In this document: positions 1 to 8,814 of the stretch, piece by piece
Numbering within the stretch: the stretch's first letter is position 1
Layout: each line of letters opens with the position of its first letter
Source of the DNA: Desulfurispirillum indicum S5
Lineage (GTDB): Bacteria > Chrysiogenota > Chrysiogenetes > Chrysiogenales > Chrysiogenaceae
Assembly: GCF_000177635.2 (NCBI RefSeq)
Contig: NC_014836.1
Span: 2,058,001-2,122,000 of the forward strand
Length of the DNA: 64,000 nucleotides
Reading direction: 5' to 3'
Program-made: the position numbers and the translations under genes
The notes under the pieces: generated by a model
Seen by the model: the letters and a program-made list of their open reading frames with translations, nothing else
What the model was told of the DNA's origin: nothing
Database searches by the model: none

Positions 1-21
1 TGGGGCAGGTTGTAGAAAAAA

Positions 22-498
22 ATGCGTGAACACATTGTGGATATTGGCTCTTATCTCCTCTCCAGCCATCTGGACGATGTATTGGCAACACGCTCACTGG
101 TGTCCAATGTGGCCATCTGCGTTCACGACCAGCAACGACGCCTCGGTGGCCTCTTTCACTTTGCCCTGCCTGAATGCACCATCTCCGACAACAACCCATA
201 TCTCTACGGAATTCCTGGGCTGGCCCTCTTTTTTGAAGCCTGTTATGGCGCCGGCATGGATCCTGGAAGAATCCGCATCGGCCTTGCCGGTGGCGGCGGA
301 CTGCCGGGAAACCCGGTTTCATCGGGACTGGGAAGCCATAACCGTCGGGTACTGCTGGATTTTCTGAAAAAAGAGCGACTCCCCATAGCCGCCGCCAGCC
401 TCGGTCAGGCCGCTGATGCCTGCTCCCTGCGCCTGCATATCGGTACGGGAAAAATCATGACCTTTCGCATTGGATGTTCTGAGGAGGAACCCCTATGA
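22..498 (+). CDS. cheD: CheD-like protein lacking the catalytic cysteine
   Basis: CheD deamidates glutamines on chemoreceptors with a Cys-His-Thr triad. The order and spacing of family landmarks are visible here: Thr23 in place of the family Thr, the GGLFHFALP block with His46 exactly 17 residues after the position of the nucleophile, and later the NPYLYG and LKKERLPIAA segments. The nucleophile position itself is Asn29 (SLVSNVAIC instead of LGSC), and the usual GGNxGR tail motif is replaced by LGQAADAC. Length (158 aa) is normal for the family. The protein is therefore probably not a deamidase but could still bind CheC or receptors. Its stop overlaps the start of the HDOD gene by 4 bp, so the two are likely cotranscribed. 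A TAG at 13-15 may be the end of an upstream gene. The start has only a weak ribosome binding site. Confidence 0.75.
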   Translation: MREHIVDIGSYLLSSHLDDVLATRSLVSNVAICVHDQQRRLGGLFHFALPECTISDNNPYLYGIPGLALFFEACYGAGMDPGRIRIGLAGGGGLPGNPVSSGLGSHNRRVLLDFLKKERLPIAAASLGQAADACSLRLHIGTGKIMTFRIGCSEEEPL

Positions 499-1349
499 AG
501 CCCTTGACCCTGGAAGAGTTACTGCAGAATATCAACACCCTTCCTCCCATCCCCAGCCTGGTCATCCATGTGCTTGAGCTGCTGGACGACAAAAACTCCG
601 ACACGCGGCTTATTTCCGACCAGCTGGCCTGCGACCCGGCGCTGACGGCGTCCATCCTGGCGGTGTGCAATTCCGGCTACTACTCCGTGCGCCAGGAGAT
701 TACCAGCATCCAGATGGCCATCTCCTACCTGGGACGCAATACCATCAAGCGGATTCTCATCACTTCACTGGTCAGTCGTTACTATCAGAATCTGCCCAAA
801 GGATACGAGGCATATCCCGGCCAGCTCTGGGAGCACTGCATCGCGGTGGCGATTTTCGCCGAACTGCTGGGCGAGCACTCAGCTCAGCTCAACCGCGACA
901 CGCTCTTCACCGTGGGTCTGCTCCACGATGTGGGGAAAATCGTCCTCAACAGCCTGCTCCATGAGGAGTATCAGAAAGTTCTGGAAATAACCCGGCAGAA
1001 CTCACGGCCCTTTGAGGAGGTGGAAAGGGAATTGTTCGGATTCACCCACGGCGAAGCGGGTGCCTACCTGCTGGAAAAGTGGAAAATGCCTTCGGTTTTT
1101 ATCGATGTGGCGCGTCACCACTGCTCGCCAGCGCCATCACACGCCCCCGAGGTGCACGTGGTGGCAGCCGCCAACACCATGGCACGTTCCATGGGCCTTG
1201 GCACCGATATATATATCGTCGAGTGCGCACCCGATCACCCGCTGCTGGACAAAATCTCCCAGCAAGAAGGGCTGATGGAAGATCTCATCGCCCGCTTCCA
1301 GCAATCGTTCCAGCGTACCAGCGAGCTCTATCGCAACGCGGTGAAATAA
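495..1349 (+). CDS. HDOD domain signalling protein
   Basis: The 284-residue protein is an HDOD domain (metal-dependent phosphohydrolase-related output domain) over most of its length. Typical landmarks are the start LPPIPSLVIHVLELL, the CNSGYYS and ISYLGRNTIKRIL blocks and LLHDVGKIVLNSLL. HDOD proteins act in signalling, often beside chemotaxis or cyclic-di-GMP genes; they are usually not active phosphodiesterases. It starts with ATG inside the end of the cheD-like gene (ATGA overlap) behind a GAGGAGG ribosome binding site, so translational coupling is likely. The partner is unknown. Function beyond signalling cannot be read from the sequence. Confidence 0.88.
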   Translation: MKPLTLEELLQNINTLPPIPSLVIHVLELLDDKNSDTRLISDQLACDPALTASILAVCNSGYYSVRQEITSIQMAISYLGRNTIKRILITSLVSRYYQNLPKGYEAYPGQLWEHCIAVAIFAELLGEHSAQLNRDTLFTVGLLHDVGKIVLNSLLHEEYQKVLEITRQNSRPFEEVERELFGFTHGEAGAYLLEKWKMPSVFIDVARHHCSPAPSHAPEVHVVAAANTMARSMGLGTDIYIVECAPDHPLLDKISQQEGLMEDLIARFQQSFQRTSELYRNAVK

Positions 1350-1396
1350 CCCTGGAGCACTGCGTGCAACGCCGCAGATAAGGGCTTCCCAGCCTG

Positions 1397-1861
1397 TCAG
1401 AGGTGACGGGGAGACGGTTTGTGCGCAACCCCGGACTGACTCCAGCTGGCAATGCGCCGATCATCATACTTGATGTGATTCACCAGCCACTCCACGATCT
1501 CCCGGTGAAAGACTTCAGCGAGCCCTTCATTGAAGCCTTCCTGTTTAAAGCGGTTCTTGAATTCCACCAGACGCGTGATGTAGTAGCTGTGAGCTATGCG
1601 GTGGGAGAGGAAATCGGGAAAATCACTCTCAATCATAATGCGCTCTTCATGGGAAAAGTGCGCAATCACGTAATCCAGCAAAAACACCACAAGATCCAGA
1701 ATTTCCAGCTCTTCTTCAAAGGAAAACTCGTGGGGCGCGTTCAGGGAGGCAATGCACTGCCCCATCCGCTTCACCAGTTCCCGGTGCTGCGCGTCAATAC
1801 TCTCATTGTGGGTCAGCAGCTCATCGCTCCACTGACATTCGGGGATATTCCATCGTGCCAT
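1397..1861 (-). CDS. Bacteriohemerythrin
   Basis: This 154-residue single-domain protein has the complete di-iron ligand set of hemerythrins: HNESIDAQHREL, HFSHEERIM, the HRIAH pair and HIKYDD near the C-terminus. Such proteins reversibly bind O2 in the cytoplasm and serve as oxygen sensor, store or scavenger, which suits an anaerobe or microaerophile. A good ribosome binding site (AAGGAG) precedes the ATG. It lies downstream of, and on the same strand as, the diguanylate cyclase gene, with a 57 bp gap. It converges with the HDOD gene. Confidence 0.93.
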   Translation of the reverse strand: MARWNIPECQWSDELLTHNESIDAQHRELVKRMGQCIASLNAPHEFSFEEELEILDLVVFLLDYVIAHFSHEERIMIESDFPDFLSHRIAHSYYITRLVEFKNRFKQEGFNEGLAEVFHREIVEWLVNHIKYDDRRIASWSQSGVAHKPSPRHL

Positions 1862-1883
1862 AATAACTCCTTGTCTGGGTTCG

Positions 1884-1895
1884 CGCGCATGCGCG
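1884..1895. repeat. Perfect 12 bp palindrome between the hemerythrin and cyclase genes
   Basis: CGCGCATGCGCG lies in the 57 bp gap between the cyclase stop and the hemerythrin start. It could form a short hairpin in the transcript, but no T-run follows on the - strand, so a terminator role is doubtful. Confidence 0.4.
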
Positions 1896-1918
1896 TGTCG
1901 TGAGAAAACTTCAGCTGG

Positions 1919-2947
1919 TTACGGGTGTTCCGGATGCGCGGCAATGGTGGTGCGATTCCTGCCAGCGCGTTTTGAGGCATACATGGCCTGGTCGGCCCGG
2001 GCCAGGAGAGATTCGTGGCTCTCGCCGGCAACATGACTCGCGGCGCCAAAACTGGCTGTCAGGCGCAGTGAGATGTCAGCGCTGAGCTGACCGCCTGCTT
2101 CCAAGTGGAAGACATGCTCCGCAATATGACGGCGAATGTGCTCGGCAAGCTGATAGGTCGCCGCCAGGTTGGTCTGCGGCAGGATGACGATAAATTCCTC
2201 GCCCCCGAAGCGGAATACCAGGTCATCACGACGCACGTATTCGCCGAGTTTCCGGGCAAAGAGCTTCAGGACACTGTCCCCACAGAGGTGCCCGTAGGTA
2301 TCGTTGATCTCCTTGAAGTTGTCTATATCCATGGCTACCAGACCCAGGGGATGACGGTGCTCTCCAAGGCAGATCTCCTGAAGCATCTCCTCCAGCACCT
2401 GGCGGTTGAGCAGGCCCGTCAGGAAATCCCGTCTGGCACGCTGTCCCAGTTCCTCATAGCGTTGTCGCAGGGCTTCCATACGGTGTAATGACTCCTGCAG
2501 GGAGCTGCGCATCTTGCCGTACTCCCGGGCCACGGCGCCGATCTCATCGCCCAGGATGTGAACAGCTGTTTCCAGGCTGACATGACCCTGGCTGACCTGT
2601 TCCTTCAGTGATTCCAGCTTCTGCTGGCGATCGTCACCAAACTGGTCAAGGGTGGCGGAAAGGCGCTCGAGTATGAGCGCCACCATCTTCTGGCTCTCCT
2701 CCTGGAGTTTGAGACTCTGCCCATCGACGGCGGGAAAGTGCCGCTGGTACAGAACATCCAGCGAAGTCTCGTCGATGGATTCCAGCGCGTGAATATCGCG
2801 GGAAAGCGCAGGGTTCACCCCGGCATAATGCTCGAAAAAAATCTGAAAGTAGTCGGGGGTAGCAGGCAGACCCTCTTCGCGCAGACGGGTCAGTGCCTGG
2901 CGCGAAAGGCCGGATATCTCCCCTTTCAGGTGGGCATACTTACCCAT
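1919..2947 (-). CDS. Diguanylate cyclase (GGDEF domain)
   Basis: A 342-residue cytoplasmic protein. Residues 1-165 are helical, with a long coiled-coil-like stretch and no recognised sensor domain or membrane segment. The C-terminal GGDEF domain carries the active GGEEF signature at about 248-252 and an intact inhibitory site RRDD at 239-242 (RxxD five residues before it), so both c-di-GMP synthesis and product inhibition are predicted. I chose the ATG at 2947, giving MGKYAHLKGE: it overlaps the lgt stop by 8 bp, whereas the longer reading would run far into lgt. The coupling to lgt looks positional; the input signal is unknown. Confidence 0.9.
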   Translation of the reverse strand: MGKYAHLKGEISGLSRQALTRLREEGLPATPDYFQIFFEHYAGVNPALSRDIHALESIDETSLDVLYQRHFPAVDGQSLKLQEESQKMVALILERLSATLDQFGDDRQQKLESLKEQVSQGHVSLETAVHILGDEIGAVAREYGKMRSSLQESLHRMEALRQRYEELGQRARRDFLTGLLNRQVLEEMLQEICLGEHRHPLGLVAMDIDNFKEINDTYGHLCGDSVLKLFARKLGEYVRRDDLVFRFGGEEFIVILPQTNLAATYQLAEHIRRHIAEHVFHLEAGGQLSADISLRLTASFGAASHVAGESHESLLARADQAMYASKRAGRNRTTIAAHPEHP

Positions 2948-3704
2948 AGTACGCCTTTCTGCGCACCCAGATAATCCAGGCGCCGAGGACAAACATAATG
3001 GCACTGGCGAGGTAGGGCACAGCAATGCCGGCCAGCAGCAGATCGTCGGCGCGGAATGTGGAGGTGAAGCTGCGAATCAGCGCGTAGCTGATCAGGTACC
3101 AGCCAAACAGCTCGCCCTTGACCAAATGGCGACGCAGGGCAAAGAGCACCGTGAAGACAAAGAGGTTGAGCAGCATCTCATAGAGCATGACGGGATGAAT
3201 GGGGATGCCGGGGAATTCGTTACCGGCGATGGAACCAGGGGGGAATACCACTCCCCATGGCATGGCAGTGGGAATGCCGTGGGCATCGCCGTTCATGAAA
3301 TTGCCAAAGCGTCCGAAGGCCTGGCCCAGCAGCACGCACAGGCCGGCGATATCGGCAATATGCCACAGGTCAAACTTCTGGCGTTTGCCGTACCACCAGG
3401 CAGCCATGGCGCCACCGATCAGACCGCCGTGAATCGCCAGCCCACCCTGCCATACAGCCACCATGGCCAGCAGGTCGCCAGCATAGTACTCCCAGTTGAA
3501 TGCCACATAGTAGACGCGGGATCCGATAATGCCACCGATAAACGCAAAGGAGACCATATCGAGGATCTTCTCGGTGGGAATTCCCAGCTGCCGCTCCCGG
3601 ACAAGCTTCTTCATGATCAGAAAGCCACTGAAGGCGGCAAGAATATACATGAGGCTGTAGTAGCGCAGCGAAAAGCCGAATATTTCCACAATAACTGGTT
3701 GCAT
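2940..3704 (-). CDS. lgt: Prolipoprotein diacylglyceryl transferase
   Basis: Lgt transfers a diacylglyceryl group from phosphatidylglycerol to the lipobox cysteine of prolipoproteins at the inner membrane. The 254-residue protein has about seven membrane segments, the family block GGLAIHGGLIGG and the signature FGRFGNFMNGDAHG. The ATG at 3704 (MQPVIVEIFG) is preceded by GGAG at good distance, and the protein then has normal family length; the 20 extra upstream residues of the open frame are not expected. The downstream cyclase gene overlaps its end. Confidence 0.96.
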   Translation of the reverse strand: MQPVIVEIFGFSLRYYSLMYILAAFSGFLIMKKLVRERQLGIPTEKILDMVSFAFIGGIIGSRVYYVAFNWEYYAGDLLAMVAVWQGGLAIHGGLIGGAMAAWWYGKRQKFDLWHIADIAGLCVLLGQAFGRFGNFMNGDAHGIPTAMPWGVVFPPGSIAGNEFPGIPIHPVMLYEMLLNLFVFTVLFALRRHLVKGELFGWYLISYALIRSFTSTFRADDLLLAGIAVPYLASAIMFVLGAWIIWVRRKAYYG

Positions 3705-3908
3705 GGGTACTCCGTTGAAGTGCCTTTGAAATGTATGCAGAAGAGGTTTCGAAAGTTCCGTCAAGGCAAGCCGAGTATATGTTTTCCATTGGTTTTTATC
3801 AACGGATTAATGTATATACTAAGGTTCGCCAACTGGCGTCCGCAGACGGATGCGATCCTCGGAAAACACCTGTTTTCCCGGATTTCCCGTCCCATCAGGG
3901 AGGTTTTT

Positions 3909-4544
3909 TTGCAGTATCATGTTTTTGCCGTTGGTCCGCTTGAAGCAAACTGTGCCGTTCTCTTCGAAAGCCCTTCCGGGGATGCCGTTGTCATTGACCC
4001 CGGCGGCGATGCCAACACCATAACCCGCTTTCTTGACGAACACCACCTCACCCCCCGCTACTTTCTCCATACCCATGGCCACTTTGACCATGTCGGCGCC
4101 CTGAGCGCTCTGAAAAAGAAGTATCCCGACGCCACCTACCTGATCCACCAGCAGGACGAGACGCTGGCCATGCACGCCGACAAGACCGCGCAGCTCTACG
4201 GGCTGCAGGCCCTGCCCGCCACGGCGGCCGACGCCTACCTCTCTGCGGAGACATCGCTGCAGCTGGGAGCCAGTCAGATCACCGTCATTGAAACCCCCGG
4301 CCACACCCCCGGCGGCGTCTGTTTCTACCTCAACGAGGAAAATCTGCTGTTCTCCGGCGACACGCTCTTCCAGGGCAGCATCGGGCGCACTGACCTGCCC
4401 GGCGGAAACTACGACCAGCTGATCCACTCCATCAGAACCAAGCTCTTTGGGCTGCCCGATGAGGTAGTGGTGATCCCCGGCCACGGCCCCCGCACCTCCA
4501 TCGGCGCGGAAAAGAAGCATAACCCTTTTTTCCGATACATGTAA
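3909..4544 (+). CDS. Metallo-beta-lactamase fold hydrolase, glyoxalase II-like
   Basis: A 211-residue single-domain metallo-hydrolase. It shows the THGHFDHVG zinc motif, ETPGHTPGG with the third-site His, SGDTLFQGSIGRTDL with the bridging Asp, and VIPGHGP. These are the ligands for a two-metal centre as in hydroxyacylglutathione hydrolases and related short enzymes; the actual thioester substrate is not determined. The reading frame has no ATG at a sensible place. The TTG at 3909, with GGGAGG a few bases upstream, gives the standard start MQYHVFAVGPLEANC. It lies 18 bp before proS and is probably cotranscribed. Confidence 0.9.
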   Translation: MQYHVFAVGPLEANCAVLFESPSGDAVVIDPGGDANTITRFLDEHHLTPRYFLHTHGHFDHVGALSALKKKYPDATYLIHQQDETLAMHADKTAQLYGLQALPATAADAYLSAETSLQLGASQITVIETPGHTPGGVCFYLNEENLLFSGDTLFQGSIGRTDLPGGNYDQLIHSIRTKLFGLPDEVVVIPGHGPRTSIGAEKKHNPFFRYM

Positions 4545-4562
4545 TACGGCACAGGAGGAATT

Positions 4563-6281
4563 GTGCGCTACTCACAAGCATTTCTGTTTACAGCCAAGGA
4601 GACCCCATCCGACGCCGAAGTCATCAGCCACCAGCTCATGCTGCGCGGCGGCTACATAAAGAAGACGGCCGCCGGCATCTACTCCTACCTGCCCCTTGCC
4701 TGGCGGGTGCTGCGCAAGATAGAAAACATCATCCGCGAGGAGATGACACGGGAAGGCGCTGAAGAGCTGATGATGCCCGCCGCCCTGCCCGCCGAGCTGT
4801 GGATGGAAAGCGGGCGCTGGCAAAAATACGGGCCAGAGCTGCTGCGCTTTCAGGATCGCCACGGCCGCGACTTCTGCATCGGCCCGACCCACGAGGAGGC
4901 CATTACCGACATCGTGCGCCACGCCGTCAGCTCCTACCGCCACCTGCCCAAAAACCTCTACCAGATCCAGACCAAATTCCGTGACGAGATACGTCCACGC
5001 TTCGGCCTGATGCGCGGGCGCGAGTTCATCATGAAAGACGGATACAGCTTTGATGTGGACGATGAGGCTTCCGCCACTACCTACGAAAAGATGTACCGCG
5101 CCTACTCCAGTATCTTCCGGCGCTGCGGTCTCTCCTTCAAGGCCGTCGAAGCTGACTCGGGGCAGATCGGCGGCTCATTCTCCCATGAGTTCATGGTGCT
5201 GGCCAACTCGGGCGAAGACGGCATCGCCAGCTGCAGCAAGTGTTCGTACGCTGCCAACCTGGAAAAAGCCTTCAATGGCAATACCTATCAGTGCACTCCC
5301 CGTGGCAGCACCACCGGAGAAAGAGTCTCCACGCCGGGCCTGAGCTCCATGGAGCAGCTCTCAGAGTTCTTCGGCCTGCCAGCGGCAGCCCTGGTGAAGT
5401 CCGTCGCTTTCATGGACGAGGAGGGTACGCTCTGCCTCGGCTTTGTACGCGGCGACCGCGAGGTCAACCAGGTGAAGCTGGAGCGGCTCAGCGGCAAGGC
5501 CCTCCATGCCGCCGATGGCGAAGCCCTGGCCAAAGCCGGCGTCGTGGCTGGTTACATGGGGCCCATCAATCTGCCCGCCGATACCCGCTACTGGCTTGAC
5601 CCGAGCCTGCGCTCACTGGATGAGATCATCTGCGGCGCTGGCGAAGCGGATTTCCATCTGCGCGGCCTCAGCCCCGCTGTCCTGGACGAAAAGCGCTTTG
5701 CCGATATCAGTACCGTCATCGAAGGCGACTGCTGCCCGCGCTGCCACAGCGAACTCAATATCCTGCGCGGCATCGAAGTCGGCCATGTTTTCCGCCTCGG
5801 CACGGTCTACTCCCAGTCCATGAAGGCTACCTACCTGGATCGCAACGGCAAGGAGCAACCCATGGTGATGGGCTGCTATGGCATCGGCGTCGGTCGCACG
5901 GCCGCAGCCGCCATTGAACAGAATCACGACGACAAGGGCATCATCTGGCCCATGTCCATTGCCCCCTATCAGGTGGTCATATGCACAGTGAACCCCTCCC
6001 GCGATGAACAGAGCCGCGCCACGGCCGACAGCCTGTACGAGCGTCTGGCAGCCACCTGCGATGTGCTCTATGATGACCGCGACGAGCGGCCAGGCGTGAA
6101 GTTCATCGACAGTGAGCTCATCGGCATCCCCCTGCGCCTGACCATCAGCCAGAAAACCCTGGAGCAGTCCAGCGTTGAAATCACCATCCGCAAAAGTGGC
6201 GAAAAATACCTGCACCCCCTGGAAACCATCAGCGAGGAAGTGGCTCGACTGATCCAGCAACAGATGGAGGCATGCCTGTGA
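4563..6281 (+). CDS. proS: Prolyl-tRNA synthetase (bacterial type with editing insertion)
   Basis: The 572-residue enzyme charges tRNA-Pro. It has the class II catalytic core with RPRFGLMRGREFIMKD (motif 2), GCYGIGVGRTAAAAIEQ (motif 3), the editing (INS) domain between them including the LVKSV segment, and the C-terminal anticodon-binding domain. Length fits the bacterial-type ProS. It starts at GTG 4563 behind a strong AGGAGG. The stop overlaps lapA by 10 bp, so proS, lapA and the lapB-like gene form one unit. Confidence 0.97.
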   Translation: MRYSQAFLFTAKETPSDAEVISHQLMLRGGYIKKTAAGIYSYLPLAWRVLRKIENIIREEMTREGAEELMMPAALPAELWMESGRWQKYGPELLRFQDRHGRDFCIGPTHEEAITDIVRHAVSSYRHLPKNLYQIQTKFRDEIRPRFGLMRGREFIMKDGYSFDVDDEASATTYEKMYRAYSSIFRRCGLSFKAVEADSGQIGGSFSHEFMVLANSGEDGIASCSKCSYAANLEKAFNGNTYQCTPRGSTTGERVSTPGLSSMEQLSEFFGLPAAALVKSVAFMDEEGTLCLGFVRGDREVNQVKLERLSGKALHAADGEALAKAGVVAGYMGPINLPADTRYWLDPSLRSLDEIICGAGEADFHLRGLSPAVLDEKRFADISTVIEGDCCPRCHSELNILRGIEVGHVFRLGTVYSQSMKATYLDRNGKEQPMVMGCYGIGVGRTAAAAIEQNHDDKGIIWPMSIAPYQVVICTVNPSRDEQSRATADSLYERLAATCDVLYDDRDERPGVKFIDSELIGIPLRLTISQKTLEQSSVEITIRKSGEKYLHPLETISEEVARLIQQQMEACL

Positions 6282-6619
6282 GTATTCTCAAAAACCTTGT
6301 GCGCTTTGCGTTACTGGCGTACCTGATCGTTTTCGCCTACCTGAACAGCGGCTCCGTGCTCATCGCCCTCTACCCCGGCGAAGAGCGTGACGTACCTGCC
6401 GTGCTGCTGGTCATTGCCGCTATTGCCATCGGAGCGGCGGTTATGTATCTTACCATGATCATAGACCAGCTCCACCTGAAGGCCGAAATCAAGAGGAAGC
6501 AAAAACGCCTGCACCAACTGGAAGACGAGAACCGCAAACTCAAAGAAGTCACCGTTGAAAAAATTCCTGTGGAAATACCAAAAGGACATTCGGAGCATGC
6601 TGACACGACTCAAGACTAA
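6272..6619 (+). CDS. lapA: LapA-domain (DUF1049) inner membrane protein
   Basis: The 115-residue protein has two N-terminal membrane helices (about 10-28 and 42-62), then a basic coiled-coil segment (IKRKQKRLHQLEDENRKL). This is the architecture of LapA, the small partner of LapB in lipopolysaccharide assembly control. It overlaps proS upstream by 10 bp and the LapB-like gene downstream by 23 bp. The conserved pairing with a TPR plus zinc ribbon protein supports the name more than its short, divergent sequence does. Confidence 0.82.
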   Translation: MPVSILKNLVRFALLAYLIVFAYLNSGSVLIALYPGEERDVPAVLLVIAAIAIGAAVMYLTMIIDQLHLKAEIKRKQKRLHQLEDENRKLKEVTVEKIPVEIPKGHSEHADTTQD

Positions 6620-7694
6620 AGGCTCCTCCAGTGACGAGAGTCACCGCAAGGACTATGTCTTTGAGGGCATCCAGAAGGCCCTCAGCCTGAACAGCGAGGA
6701 CAAGTACGCCTACCTGGCGCTTGGCCAGCTCCTGCGCGAGCGCGGCGAACTGGAACAGGCCATCAAAATCCACAAGACCCTCCAGATCAGCGCGGATCAG
6801 GATATCTTCATGCGTTCCCTGCTGGAGCTGGCCAAGGACTACAAGGCCGCCGGCCTGCACGATCGCGCCAAGGAATCCCTCAAGGAGTTCCTCTCCCTGA
6901 AAGACTCCATCGAAGGCTATGCGCTGCTCATCGAAGTGTGCATCCAGCTGGTTGAATACGAAGCGGTGGTTGACGCCTACAAGAAGCTCTCCCGCCTGAC
7001 CGGAGAGAACTATCAGTACGAGATCTCCCTCTTCCTCTACCTCCTCTACGAGCAGACAGAAGACCAGAGCTTCCTGAAATCGTCCCACAAGCAGTACCAG
7101 CGCAACTTCTTTTCGAACCTGGCCTTTGCCCGCGAACATCGCGACAGGCCCGAAAAGGGGCTGCCCTACCTGGATGTGGCCCTGGAGGCCCCCCACGCCG
7201 TGGGGAGCATGATCTACCCGTTCATGGAGAGCGCCTACCAGGACTACCTGGGCAAGGATGGCATCCGCCAGCGCTACCAGAAGCGCCTGGACACTTTCGG
7301 ATTCGAGGTCTCCACGGTGCAGCACTTCAGCCACTACCTGTATATCAGCGGCTACAAGCAGGACGCCTTTGATCTGCTGGAAGAGGTCATCGCCCGCGGT
7401 GAAACCTCGGTGCACATCTTTCACATGCTGGCCATGCTGCACTACCAGGAGGGCAACACCGAAGAAGCCAGTCGCGTCTTCATCCACCGCTACCCGCTGA
7501 ACCAGGAAAGTTTCCGCTGCTCTCACTGCGGTTTCGTCTCCCGCAAGTACCAGCTGCTCTGCCCAGGCTGCTCCTCCATCGGAACCATGGACGAACAGTT
7601 CTCCCACTTTACCCTGGCAGCACTGACCCAGAGCCTGCAGGAGAAGACATTCCTGAAGCTCTTCCCCCTCAAGCGCCGGGAAGACAGCACCTGA
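6597..7694 (+). CDS. lapB: LapB-like TPR protein with C-terminal rubredoxin-type zinc ribbon
   Basis: LapB (YciM) recruits FtsH to LpxC and so tunes lipopolysaccharide synthesis. This 365-residue protein has a run of TPR-like helical repeats and ends in a zinc ribbon with two CxxC pairs (CSHCGF and CPGCSS), the hallmark of LapB. It lacks the N-terminal transmembrane helix of the E. coli protein; the neighbouring LapA may anchor it. I chose ATG 6597 over an upstream TTG at 6555 that lies deep within lapA. The name rests on domain order and on adjacency to lapA. Confidence 0.8.
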   Translation: MLTRLKTKGSSSDESHRKDYVFEGIQKALSLNSEDKYAYLALGQLLRERGELEQAIKIHKTLQISADQDIFMRSLLELAKDYKAAGLHDRAKESLKEFLSLKDSIEGYALLIEVCIQLVEYEAVVDAYKKLSRLTGENYQYEISLFLYLLYEQTEDQSFLKSSHKQYQRNFFSNLAFAREHRDRPEKGLPYLDVALEAPHAVGSMIYPFMESAYQDYLGKDGIRQRYQKRLDTFGFEVSTVQHFSHYLYISGYKQDAFDLLEEVIARGETSVHIFHMLAMLHYQEGNTEEASRVFIHRYPLNQESFRCSHCGFVSRKYQLLCPGCSSIGTMDEQFSHFTLAALTQSLQEKTFLKLFPLKRREDST

Positions 7695-7755
7695 ACATGA
7701 CCCCAAAGCTTCCATGCTTTACTATACGGGAACAAAATTGTCTCAAGGAGTACAC

Positions 7756-8169
7756 ATGTCCAGAACCTTTGCCATGATTAAACCCGATGCCGTAGAACGC
7801 GCCATTTCCGGGAAAATTATCGCGAAAATTGAAGAAGCCGGCTTTAACATCGTCGCCATGAAAAAAGTTCAGCTGAGTCTTGCGGACGCCCAGGCGTTCT
7901 ATGCCGTCCATAAAGAGCGTCCCTTCTTCGGTGAACTGACCGAGTTCATGAGCCGCTCTCCCATCATCGCCCTGGCGATGGAAAAACCCGACGCTGTCGC
8001 CGCCTGGCGCAAGCTCATGGGAGCCACAAACCCCGCTGAAGCGGAACCCGGCACCATTCGTAAGGAGTTCGCCCTCAGCATTGGCGAAAACGCGGTGCAT
8101 GGTTCTGACAGCGATGAAAACGCCGCCATAGAGATCAGTTTCTTCTTCAACCACTTCGAACAGGTGTAA
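7756..8169 (+). CDS. ndk: Nucleoside diphosphate kinase
   Basis: The enzyme balances NTP and dNTP pools by phosphoryl transfer through a histidine. The 137 residues match the family along the full length: the start [15 protein letters not shown], and the active site ENAVHGSDS with the phospho-histidine at residue 115. A strong AAGGAG sits before ATG 7756; the open frame extends upstream but not into family sequence. A 15 bp gap separates it from the exported protein gene. Confidence 0.97.
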   Translation: MSRTFAMIKPDAVERAISGKIIAKIEEAGFNIVAMKKVQLSLADAQAFYAVHKERPFFGELTEFMSRSPIIALAMEKPDAVAAWRKLMGATNPAEAEPGTIRKEFALSIGENAVHGSDSDENAAIEISFFFNHFEQV

Positions 8170-8184
8170 GGTCTGCGCAACCCG

Positions 8185-8814
8185 ATGAAAAAAACCGCAC
8201 TGCTTGTCATTCTGTGCATAACCTCAGCAGCACTTCTGGCCTCACCGGCCGCCGCGCTGACCATTGAGGCGCGGGGAGTCACCCTGCCAAGCCAGCAGGT
8301 CAACTACAAGACCCAGGCCATTGACCGCAGCCGCGCCAAAGCCATACTGCGAATGGTAGCCACGGCCTCCGAAGGCGTCGGCGAACAGTACCTCACCGGC
8401 ATAACCGCCAAGGAGGCGCTGGCCGCGTCCCAAAGCTTTGTGCGGGGCTACACGATACTGGAAGTGGCTGAGCGCGATCTGCTCTACCAGGTGAACATCG
8501 CCTGGGATATCGATATGGATGCACTGGAAGCCCTGCTCTTCTCACGCCTGCTGGATGAGGCCATCACCTGCACGGTACTGCTCTATCAGGTCAAGGAGAG
8601 CCACAGCCTCTGGGATACCCTGGATACCCTGGGGTCCCAGGATCATGTACACCTGGACAAGATCCTGCTGATGGATGACAACAAGGCACTTTTCTCTTTG
8701 CGCACACAGGTGAACCCCTCTCAGATGCTGGCTCCTCTGCTTGCCACCTACCAGGTGAGTCAGGACGAGAACTGCTATATCATCATTGAGGCCAAGAAAG
8801 AGGAAGAATCATGA
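8185..8814 (+). CDS. Exported protein of unknown function
   Basis: The 209-residue protein begins with a clear signal peptide ([19 protein letters not shown], cleavage near AAA-LT at about 24). The mature part is mixed alpha/beta without cysteines that I would read as catalytic. A segment near residues 40-105 ([19 protein letters not shown] ... [12 protein letters not shown]) resembles flagellar-assembly or LPP20-type exported domains in general pattern, but I do not recognise the family. It overlaps metK by 4 bp (ATGA), so it is cotranscribed with it. A periplasmic location is inferred. Confidence 0.75.
   Translation: MKKTALLVILCITSAALLASPAAALTIEARGVTLPSQQVNYKTQAIDRSRAKAILRMVATASEGVGEQYLTGITAKEALAASQSFVRGYTILEVAERDLLYQVNIAWDIDMDALEALLFSRLLDEAITCTVLLYQVKESHSLWDTLDTLGSQDHVHLDKILLMDDNKALFSLRTQVNPSQMLAPLLATYQVSQDENCYIIIEAKKEEES

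Noticed and set aside
6549-7715. 388-codon - strand frame opposite the lapB-like gene
   Set aside because: It is the complement of a gene with clear TPR and zinc ribbon motifs, and it shows no ribosome binding site or family resemblance.
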